From a bacterium (GTDB lineage Bacteria; Blakebacterota; Blakebacteria; Blakebacterales; Blakebacteraceae), in NCBI GenBank assembly GCA_025774205.1, contig JALGWK010000214.1:1-8542 (forward strand): a stretch of DNA of 8,542 bases. Direction: 5' to 3'. Positions within the stretch are counted from its first letter, which is position 1, and each line of letters opens with the position of its first letter. A program made the translations under genes and the position numbers. Positions 1 through 6,417 of this stretch are shown here, piece by piece. Under the pieces are notes generated by a model. It did not search any database. It was not told where the DNA came from and saw nothing but the letters and a program-made list of their open reading frames with translations.

Positions 1-166
1 AACAGCCGACGTCGGCGTACCCCTGGTCATCAGTGAAGATGACTATGAAGTTGGGTTTATCCCTGAAGCGACTGCCGGCTGAAACGCACTCGACCAGGGA
101 GAAGGTCGCGGCCGCTATACCCGTGGCTTTCAGGAAATCCCGCCGCGTATGGTGGTCGGTGCGCAC
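1..166 (-). CDS. Sulfatase (PF00884 type), Tat-exported, N-terminal fragment
   Basis: The minus strand reads 55 codons from GTG at 166-164 before running off the left edge. The start is supported by AGGAGG at 178-173 with a 6-base spacer. The N-terminus contains TRRDFLK (about residues 7-13), a twin-arginine motif, then an alanine-rich stretch (GIAAAATF), so export by Tat is likely. Residues 38-55 read [18 protein letters not shown], which matches the first strand of alkaline-phosphatase-fold sulfatases; the two Asp (46 and 47) are the usual calcium ligands. The catalytic Cys or Ser that becomes formylglycine lies outside the window, so activity and substrate cannot be judged. Sulfatases of this type remove sulfate esters from polysaccharides or small molecules in the periplasm. 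It is transcribed divergently from the lipoprotein gene. The family call is firm; the subfamily is unknown. Confidence 0.88.
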   Translation of the reverse strand, partial: MRTDHHTRRDFLKATGIAAATFSLVECVSAGSRFRDKPNFIVIFTDDQGYADVGC

Positions 167-471
167 CTCCAGCCTCCTCAATCAGATAGACCTGTATTTC
201 ACACGTTGAGGAGGTGCCCGATCAACCTCTATCGGGGCGGGATTCGGGATCCTGTAACTCCGAGATCACACTTGAAGTAACAGCAAAGTCACTTCAATCC
301 CCCGATCATTCCTTCAAACAACCGACTTCTGTGTTCCGGTTCAGATTGTATCGCATTGATATGCAACAGATTGGCCGCTCGTCACGACAACAGCCGAGCA
401 GTTGGCCGGATATTCGCAGAGTAATCCCTCTACAAGCGGTCCTTTCTCTTCTCCGGGTGGAGGTTATCGGA
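167..471. other. Divergent intergenic region, no gene seen
   Basis: About 305 bases separate the sulfatase start from the lipoprotein start. The reading frame of the lipoprotein stays open upstream to 214, but its translation there is low-complexity and unlike a protein, and no family is recognisable, so I do not count it as coding. Promoters for both divergent genes should lie here, but I found no -35/-10 pair good enough to call on either strand. The only structured element seen is the inverted repeat at 173-214, annotated separately. Confidence 0.6.
173..214 (-). promoter_or_regulatory. Inverted repeat overlapping the sulfatase Shine-Dalgarno
   Basis: CCTCCTCAA at 173-181 and TTGAGGAGG at 206-214 are perfect 9-base complements separated by 24 bases. 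In the sulfatase transcript (minus strand) the upstream arm would pair with the arm that contains AGGAGG, the ribosome binding site of the sulfatase, and so could hide it. Whether the upstream arm is transcribed depends on an unmapped start site. It could instead be a DNA operator or chance. The repeat is seen directly; the regulatory role is inference. Confidence 0.35.
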
Positions 472-2085
472 ATGCGTATTCTCAAACTGATCATCTTTGC
501 TCTCCCCTGCCTCCTGATTGCGTGTGATCTGTTGCTCAACCCGATCTCAGGCAGTCTGATCGTCACCGTGCTCGATGAGAACTCTGCGTCGGTACAGGGG
601 GCTGTGGTCAGACTGGTTGATGATCGCAAATCAAAGACTACCGACATCAGCGGCAAGGTTACCTTCAACGAAGTGGACCCGGGAAAGCACGACATAGTTA
701 TCAAGGCTGAAGGATTCGAGAAATACCGGACAACAATAGAAGTATCGGGTCATGAGACGTCTGAAGAATCTGTGGTCCTGTCGAACCAGAGAGGGACGAT
801 TGTCTTTCGGTTGAAAGATCCGGACTACAATCCGATTGAAGGCGTATCAATCACGATTCAACCTGAAGACTCGACTGTAACAACGGATGCGGACGGGGAG
901 GCTTCATTCGCTGGAGTGCGAATCGGAGACCATCCGTACTACATACCCTCGGCCTTGCACGAGGAATGCAATGGCTCAGTTACCGTGACCGCGAACCAGA
1001 CAACCATTAAATCTATGATCCTGTTTTTCAGGACCGGCTCGGTATCAGTCACAGTCGTCGACAACAACGCCAATGCCATAGCTGGCGCCGTCATTACACT
1101 CCTGCCGTTCGATCTGCATGCTGTCGCGGCCCGGAATGGAACTGCCTCCATTCAAGGGGTACCGGTCGGAGAGCATACCTGTCTTGTCCAGGCATCAGTG
1201 TTCATAGACAAATCCGACACTCTGCTTGTCAGGGTTGATGAAGACACCCATGAGCTGGTGACTCTATCGGCAGGCCCCCTGCTCAATACCAGGATCGCCT
1301 TCACAACCAGAGGCACCGGGAATCAGGAAGTATGTGTCATCAAGCCGGATGGAAGCGCCATCTCCAACCTCACCATGCACATCCTTGATGATGTCTCGCC
1401 TGCCTGGTCGCCCGATGGGAGCAGGATCACCTTCGCATCGACGCGCGGTGGAGAAATGGCTGTCTTCACCATGAACGCTGATGGCACAGCTGTGACCCGG
1501 ATCACACATGATACCTCGTCAGATTCGCACCCTGACTGGTCACCCAATGGCTCACAGATAGCGTTTTGCGGGGACCGGGACGGTAACCGGGATGTGTACG
1601 TGGTAGATGTCGACGGATCCAATCTGGTCAGGTTGACAACTGACGCTGGTGATGACGGTCTGCCTGCCTGGTCACCTGATGGATCAAGGATTGCTTTCTT
1701 TTCCGAGCAGGACGGGCAGCGGGAAATCTACGTCATGAATGCCGATGGATCGAATCAGGTCAGGCTGACAAACCATCCTGAGGAGGATATCCAGCCGGCA
1801 TGGCACCCTGGTGGGCTGGTCCTTGCCTTTGAATCAAACAGGAACATCCGATCGGACATCTACCTGATCAACGCAGATGGGTCCGACCTGACACGTCTGA
1901 CCAGCCATTCTGGTGACGACCGGAATCCGCACTGGTCACCCGATGGCAGAAAGCTCGTGTTCGTCTCTGGTCGGAATGGGAATCGGGCTCTGTGGATCAT
2001 GAATGCTGATGGAACTGTCAGGACTCAGCTCACCTATATATCGGGAGATGAAGTAACTCCCCATTGGTCATGCATTTACCCGTGA
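472..2085 (+). CDS. Lipoprotein with three carboxypeptidase-regulatory-like repeats and a six-bladed TolB/PD40 propeller
   Basis: A 537-residue protein. The ATG at 472 is chosen because it begins a clean lipoprotein signal (MRILKLIIFALPCLLIAC, lipobox L15-I-A-C18) and has GGTGGAGG about 8 bases upstream. Residues about 26-106, 107-187 and 188-270 are three repeats of a beta-sandwich of the CarboxypepD_reg/PEGA kind, each with a pattern like VTVxDxxxxxxxGAxVxL followed by TDxxGxxxFxxVxxGxH. Residues about 274-536 form six repeats of about 43 residues with the PD40 signature (xxPAWSPDGSRIAF and DIYVMNADGSxxxRLT), as in the TolB C-terminal propeller. Asp19 directly follows the lipid-bearing Cys; in E. 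coli that retains lipoproteins in the inner membrane, though the rule may not hold here. No catalytic residues are evident. A binding or scaffold role at the envelope is plausible; the ligand is unknown. Not TolB itself, which lacks the three front repeats and has a different N-terminal domain. Confidence 0.85.
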   Translation: MRILKLIIFALPCLLIACDLLLNPISGSLIVTVLDENSASVQGAVVRLVDDRKSKTTDISGKVTFNEVDPGKHDIVIKAEGFEKYRTTIEVSGHETSEESVVLSNQRGTIVFRLKDPDYNPIEGVSITIQPEDSTVTTDADGEASFAGVRIGDHPYYIPSALHEECNGSVTVTANQTTIKSMILFFRTGSVSVTVVDNNANAIAGAVITLLPFDLHAVAARNGTASIQGVPVGEHTCLVQASVFIDKSDTLLVRVDEDTHELVTLSAGPLLNTRIAFTTRGTGNQEVCVIKPDGSAISNLTMHILDDVSPAWSPDGSRITFASTRGGEMAVFTMNADGTAVTRITHDTSSDSHPDWSPNGSQIAFCGDRDGNRDVYVVDVDGSNLVRLTTDAGDDGLPAWSPDGSRIAFFSEQDGQREIYVMNADGSNQVRLTNHPEEDIQPAWHPGGLVLAFESNRNIRSDIYLINADGSDLTRLTSHSGDDRNPHWSPDGRKLVFVSGRNGNRALWIMNADGTVRTQLTYISGDEVTPHWSCIYP

Positions 2086-2217
2086 TCTACAAATCGGCGA
2101 TGTCCGGATGCCGCCAATGCAGGTAGCGGGTTCGGGGCCGCTCAGACTACAATCGGAAACTACCTGAATCCCGGAAGTACCCGGATCACGATCACCGACC
2201 CGATCAGGGAGGCCGTG

Positions 2218-3759
2218 ATGGTACGCAATCGGAAGAACCTGGCGGTGACCTCCGCCGTTCTCCTCCTCGGAGCGATCGCTCTCATCCTGGCAACGGCATC
2301 CTCCGCTCCACCCCACACCACGCTCATCTACAATGCCCTCATAGTGGACGGCAGCGGAGCGCCCGCCTTCAACGGGAGCGTCCGGATCAAAGGCACACAG
2401 ATCAGGGCAGTCGGCCAGCTGAGGCAGAGAAGGCGCGACGCGATCATGGATGCCGGGGGAAAGGTCCTCGCACCGGGATTCATCGACAGCCACAGCCACG
2501 TCGATCGAGGTCTGTTCAGGCAGCGGGAGGCCCTGGCCTGCGTGAGCCAGGGTATCACCACCGTGATCACGGGACAGTGCGGAGGTTCGGTGTTCCCCCT
2601 GCGGGAGTTCTTCGACCGACTCGATCGCGAGCCGGCCGCCATCAATATCGCTTCCCTGGCCGGACACGGGACACTGCGGGGTCGGGTGATGGGCGACGAC
2701 TACGAGAGAGCCGCTACCGAAGAAGAAATCGCCGCCATGGCGGACCTCCTCCACGAGGAGATGCTGGCGGGTGCTCTGGGACTCTCCACCGGCCTGGAAT
2801 ACGATCCGGGAATCTACTCCACGACCGATGAGGTGGTCGCCCTCGCCACGGTTGCGGCTGGATACGGGGGCCGATACGTCAGTCACATGCGGAGCGAGGA
2901 CCGATCCCTGTGGCAATCGGTGGAAGAGATCATCACCATCGGCGAACGGGCCTCCATTCCGGTCCACATCTCACATATGAAACTGGCGATGCTCTCGTTG
3001 TGGGGTCAGGCGGACCGCCTCATCGAACGACTCGACACGGCGCGGGCCGAAGGGATCGAGATCACCGGCGACCTCTACCCTTACCCCTACTGGCAATCAT
3101 CTCTGACCGTGCTCTTCCCGGAACGTGACTTCGAGAGCCGTGAATCGGCCGCCTTTGTATTGAACGAGGTGACACCGGCGGAGGGGCTCCTCATGACCGC
3201 TTACGGTCCTGATTCGACCTGTGTGGGGAAGACGGTCGCCGAGATCGCGGAGCAAAGAGGTACCGATCCCGTGACCACCCTCATCGATCTTATCATGGAT
3301 ACCCGGCGTGAAAGTGTCAGCGGACGGGGAAGAGCCGAGAGCGTCATCGGCACGAGCATGTCGGAGGAGGACGTGCGGGAGTTGATGCAATGGCCCCAGG
3401 CCGGCATCTGCACCGACGGCACCCTCGGCGGGGGACACCCGCGCAGCTTCGGCTCCTTTCCGCGCGTCCTCGGCAGATACGTCAGGGAGCACGGGGTACT
3501 CGGCCTGGAGGAAGCCGTCCGCAAGATGACCTCGCAGTCTGCTTCCAATGCCGGTCTTGAGTCGAGAGGCCTGATCCGGCGCGGGTATTATGCCGATCTG
3601 GTCCTGTTCGATCCCGCCACAATACTTGACCGTGCCACCACCGATGATCCCCGGCTGCTCTCGAACGGGATCGAGTGGGTGTCCGTCAACGGGACACTCG
3701 TCTACTACAGCGGCGTGACCAGCGGGGACTATCCGGGAATGGTTCTGCGCCGGCCGTGA
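2218..3759 (+). CDS. N-acyl-D-amino-acid deacylase (D-aminoacylase) family amidohydrolase, exported
   Basis: A 513-residue protein. ATG 2218 is preferred over the GTG at 2215 because AGGGAGG at 2206-2212 sits 5 bases from the ATG and only 2 from the GTG. Residues 8-30 are a hydrophobic signal or anchor ending at SSA. Amidohydrolase landmarks occur in order: PGFIDSHSHVD with the HxH metal ligands H92 and H94; GQCG with C121, the cysteine metal ligand typical of D-aminoacylases instead of a carboxylated lysine; SHMRSE with H223; VHISHMKL with H253; and CTDGTLGGGHPRSFG with the catalytic Asp D400. The C-terminal beta domain has GYYADLVLFDP. The family removes acyl groups from N-acyl-D-amino acids, and some members act on D-residue dipeptides. 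No residue looks missing. It lies 17 bases upstream of a serine hydrolase related to D-peptidases, suggesting turnover of D-amino-acid-containing peptides or wall fragments (inference). Exact substrate is unknown; dihydroorotase/hydantoinase-like alternatives are made unlikely by C121 and the GGGHPR motif. Confidence 0.9.
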   Translation: MVRNRKNLAVTSAVLLLGAIALILATASSAPPHTTLIYNALIVDGSGAPAFNGSVRIKGTQIRAVGQLRQRRRDAIMDAGGKVLAPGFIDSHSHVDRGLFRQREALACVSQGITTVITGQCGGSVFPLREFFDRLDREPAAINIASLAGHGTLRGRVMGDDYERAATEEEIAAMADLLHEEMLAGALGLSTGLEYDPGIYSTTDEVVALATVAAGYGGRYVSHMRSEDRSLWQSVEEIITIGERASIPVHISHMKLAMLSLWGQADRLIERLDTARAEGIEITGDLYPYPYWQSSLTVLFPERDFESRESAAFVLNEVTPAEGLLMTAYGPDSTCVGKTVAEIAEQRGTDPVTTLIDLIMDTRRESVSGRGRAESVIGTSMSEEDVRELMQWPQAGICTDGTLGGGHPRSFGSFPRVLGRYVREHGVLGLEEAVRKMTSQSASNAGLESRGLIRRGYYADLVLFDPATILDRATTDDPRLLSNGIEWVSVNGTLVYYSGVTSGDYPGMVLRRP

Positions 3760-3776
3760 CACCAGGGAGATCCGTA

Positions 3777-5171
3777 ATGGCATCGATCAGCAAGCTCCAC
3801 CGGCTCATGCCGGTCCTCATGTCCGCTGCCCTGCTGATACCGGGAAAGCCCGCCAGGGTACTGGCCTTCACCCCGCAGGCCGGCGCCCTCGAAGCACTCT
3901 GGACCGGCTCGATTCGCCCGGCTGTGCGCTCGGAGTGATTCAGGACGGGGAGCTGGTCTACGCCCGCGGCTACGGTATGGCTGACCTGGAGCACGGCATC
4001 CCCATCACTCCCCGTTCTGTATTCCGGATCGGGTCAACCTCCAAGCAGTTCACCGCCCTCTGCATCCTGTTGCTGGAAGAGGAGGGAAAACTCTCCCAGG
4101 GAAAACTCTCCCGCGATGATGACATCCACACCTTCTTCCCCGAAATGCCGGAGTACCCTGCCCCGGTAACGGTAAGGCAACTGATCCACCATACCAGCGG
4201 TGTACGGGACTACCTCACCCTCATGAGTCTCGGCGGCAAGCGGGGAGACGATTTCTACACCGATGAGGAAGTGGTGGCGATGATCGTCCGTCAGCAGGAG
4301 CTCAACTTCTTCCCCGGCGAGCAGCACCTCTACAGCAACTCGGGGTAAGTATGCCCGGAAGAAGATCTTCGAACCACTGGGGATGGAGCACACCCACTTC
4401 CACGACGACCACACCGAGATCGTTCCCGGGCGCGCCGCCGGGTATTCACGCCGCGGCGATCGCTTCCGGATAAATATGACGACCCTCGGCATGATCGGGG
4501 ACGGTGGAGTATTCACCACGGTCGAGGACCTCCTTCTCTGGGACCGGTACTTCTACGACAACCGGCTTGGAGGAGAGGACCTCCTCGAAAAGCAGCACAC
4601 GGTCGGGATCCTCAATGACGGGACCGAGCTGACCTATGCCGCCGGCCTCACGGTTTCGACCTACCGGGGGCTCAGGATGGTCAGTCACGGTGGGTCGTTC
4701 GTCGGATTCAGGGCCGACATGATCCGCTTTCCCGAACAGCGGTTCTCGGTGATCTGCCTGGCCAATCTCAGCAGCGTCAATCCGAGTCGACTGGCGCGCC
4801 AGGTGGCGGATATCTATCTGGATGAGGAGATGGAACCGGCACTACGAACCGGGCGCGGAGGACGGCAGAGACCGGCCGGTGGGGATATGGAGATCCCGGA
4901 AATACCTGAACTGACCGAAGAACTCATGACTCAGTACCGGGGTTCCTACTACAGCCAGGAACTGGATGTGGTCTACGAACTGGTTCCGGAGGAGGATGGA
5001 CTGTTCCTGAAGGTCGCCGGCTGGCGCTTCAACCGGCTCACGCTGCGTTCAGATGATGTACTGCGCGCTTCCGGACTGACCCTCAACATGGTCAGGGATT
5101 CCCGGGGCACGGTTACCGGATTCCGTCTGGACGCGGGGAGGGTTCAGAATCTCCGGTTCGACCGTCAGTAG
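3777..5171 (+). pseudogene. Serine hydrolase, class C beta-lactamase/D-aminopeptidase family, broken in two places
   Basis: Three segments of one gene lie in two frames. Segment A (ATG 3777, preceded by AGGGAGA) is a signal peptide and first helix, ending at TGA 3936-3938. Segment B (about 3908-4345) starts LDSPGCALGVIQDGELVYAR and carries the SxxK nucleophile motif S-T-S-K at 4034-4045 and the YxN motif Y-S-N at 4331-4339; it ends at TAA 4346. Segment C (about 4347-5171) resumes at YARKKIFEPLGM, carries the third motif HGG at 4686-4694, and ends in a C-terminal beta domain of the DUF3471 kind. The A/B junction near 3903-3910 fits loss of one base. At B/C the family has about 18 residues between YSNSG and YAR that are missing, fitting a deletion near 50 bases that also shifts frame. 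All three catalytic motifs survive but cannot be joined in one chain as the sequence reads. Intact relatives act as penicillin-binding-like peptidases, esterases or D-aminopeptidases; substrate is not predictable. Loss by mutation or assembly error are both possible. Confidence 0.85.
4085..4114 (+). repeat. 15-bp tandem duplication inside the serine hydrolase gene
   Basis: GGAAAACTCTCCCAG (4085-4099) is followed directly by GGAAAACTCTCCCGC (4100-4114), identical for the first 13 of 15 bases. In the frame of segment B this gives GKLSQ then GKLSR, where relatives have a single GKLSxDD. The duplication keeps frame and lengthens the loop after the SxxK helix by five residues. Confidence 0.8.
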
Positions 5172-5200
5172 CGGCATTTTCCGTTATGGCGGTCGGGCGA

Positions 5201-5223
5201 CGAGCGGCTGACGAAGGCGCTCG
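5201..5223 (+). other. Hairpin just upstream of the hflK promoter
   Basis: CGAGCG at 5201-5206 pairs with CGCTCG at 5218-5223 around an 11-base loop, 30 bases past the serine hydrolase stop and directly before the TTGACA box. There is no T-run after it, so it is a poor intrinsic terminator. It may slow read-through from the upstream gene or be chance. Confidence 0.25.
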
Positions 5224-5224
5224 C

Positions 5225-5253
5225 TTGACATCAGAAAATCATGTACATAGAGT
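5225..5253 (+). promoter_or_regulatory. Sigma70-type promoter of hflK-hflC
   Basis: A perfect TTGACA at 5225-5230 is followed after 17 bases by TAGAGT at 5248-5253 (four of six matches to TATAAT). The expected start of transcription is near 5260, giving a leader of about 115 bases before the hflK ATG. It is the best promoter match I saw in the window. It does not resemble the sigma32 consensus, although hflKC is linked to proteostasis. Confidence 0.55.
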
Positions 5254-5265
5254 CATACATGTACA
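5240..5265 (+). promoter_or_regulatory. Operator-like repeat over the hflK -10/+1 region
   Basis: CATGTACA occurs at 5240-5247 and again at 5258-5265, an 18-base period. Because each core (TGTACA) is itself a palindrome, the pair is also an inverted repeat, TGTACAT at 5242-5248 against ATGTACA at 5259-5265. The first copy reaches into the -10 box and the second covers the predicted +1, a geometry suited to repression. No known regulator is recognised from the sequence. Confidence 0.4.
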
Positions 5266-5374
5266 CTGTCGCAGGCAGACAATCTATCCAGCTCTATCCA
5301 CTGTATGCCACAGTCAGAACTGTCAATGATCTCGTCCCAGATCGTATTCCAGACTTTGAGGGAAGGAAATACAG

Positions 5375-6417
5375 ATGTCAAATGAGCAGTGGCAGGCGGG
5401 GAGTGATGAGGTCAGGGATATACTTAAGGGGGCTGAACGTTGGTTACGTGAGTTCAAACCTCGTTTTGTCGGTCAGATAGTGACTGTCCTTGTTCTTCTC
5501 ATTTTCCTCGCGACGAGCTGGTACACAGTCCAACCTGAAGAAACAGCCGTCGTCCAGCTCTTTGGGCAGGTTGTCCGAACAGCAGGACCAGGCCTTCACT
5601 TCAGGCTGCCTCTTGGTATTGAGAAGGTGCGGTATGCTCCTACAGCCCGAGTTCTCAAGGAGGAGTTCGGCTTCCGGACCATCAGTGCCGACAGAGTCAC
5701 ACAGTACCAGCGCGGTACATTCGCCGAAGAATCTCTCATGCTTACGGGGGATCTCAACGTCATTGATGTCCAGTGGATTGTCCAGTACCGCATCGAGGAT
5801 CCGGTCAGCTACTTCTTCAAAGTCCGGGAACCGGTAGACACCATCAGGGACATATCAGAGTCGACTATGCGCCGGGTGGTCGGTGACCGGTTGGGGAGTG
5901 ATGTGCTGACGGTGGGTCGGGTCGGTATTGCCAGCAAGGTGGCGGAGGAGATGCAGAGGATACTCTCAGAATATGAGGCCGGTATCCGCATTGTCACTGT
6001 AGAGCTCCAGGATGTGACTCCACCCGACCCGGTGAAGCCTGCTTTCAATGAGTCAATGAGGCCCAGGAACAGGCCAACAAGGTGATCCCCAGGGCCGGGG
6101 GAGAAGCGAAACAGTCCATAGCCGAAGCTGAGGGGTACGCCACTGAGAGAATCAACATGGCTGAGGGAGAAGCTGCGCGATTCCTTGCAATCCTGAATGA
6201 GTATCGACTGGTTCCAGAGGTCACCCGGCAGCGCCTGTACATCGAGGCCATGCGTGAGATGCTGGGCCAGGCTTCGGGATTATATGTCGTGGATAGTGAG
6301 CTCAAGAACCTGATCCCATGGCTGCCCCTGAAACCGGGGGAAAACCCACCACCTCCAGGGCAAAGTTCACCGCCACCCGGTGAGGGCAATTCGATACCAG
6401 AGGAGCCGACACCATGA
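5375..6417 (+). pseudogene. hflK: HflK, SPFH/band-7 subunit of the HflKC-FtsH complex, frame broken in the coiled coil
   Basis: ATG 5375 has GGAAGG 8 bases upstream. Residues 1-30 are cytoplasmic, 31-51 form one membrane helix, and YTVQPEETAVVQLFG begins the SPFH domain, followed by the typical GPGLHFRLPLGIEKV. The frame is intact to AFNE at residue 226, then runs to a TGA at 6083-6085 as a 236-residue product. The HflK sequence continues one frame back from 6052 as VNEAQEQANKVIPRAGGEA, through RLVPEVTRQRLYIEAM, to a proline-rich tail and TGA 6415-6417; the joined protein would be about 347 residues. Adding one base between 6052 and 6053 restores it. The region is also about 11 residues shorter than E. 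coli HflK between AF and the xPRAxG motif, so one deletion of about 34 bases could explain both. HflK with HflC forms a cage around FtsH and limits its proteolysis of membrane proteins. Its stop overlaps the hflC start (ATGA). If the break is real, the product keeps membrane helix and SPFH domain but lacks the coiled coil and cap. Confidence 0.87.

Noticed and set aside
214-471. In-frame upstream extension of the lipoprotein (86 codons)
   Set aside because: Its translation is not protein-like, and it would bury the lipoprotein signal inside the chain; ATG 472 has a Shine-Dalgarno and a clean lipobox.
2125-2153. Weak hairpin AGCGG/CCGCT and a TACAAT box upstream of the amidohydrolase
   Set aside because: The hairpin has only 5 pairs and no T tract, and TACAAT (2148-2153) has no acceptable -35 at 16-18 bases.
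2068-2967. Long minus-strand open frame of 299 codons
   Set aside because: It lies antisense to the amidohydrolase, whose catalytic motifs are intact; no family or ribosome site is recognisable on the minus strand.
4341-4350. GGGGTAAGT resembling a eukaryotic splice donor at the serine hydrolase break, hinting at an intron
   Set aside because: All genes and signals are bacterial, there is no intervening sequence to remove (family sequence is missing, not interrupted), and no group I or II intron features are seen.
6040-6090. Programmed ribosomal frameshift in hflK
   Set aside because: There is no slippery heptamer or clear downstream stem, HflK is not known to use frameshifting, and a deletion explains the shortening better.
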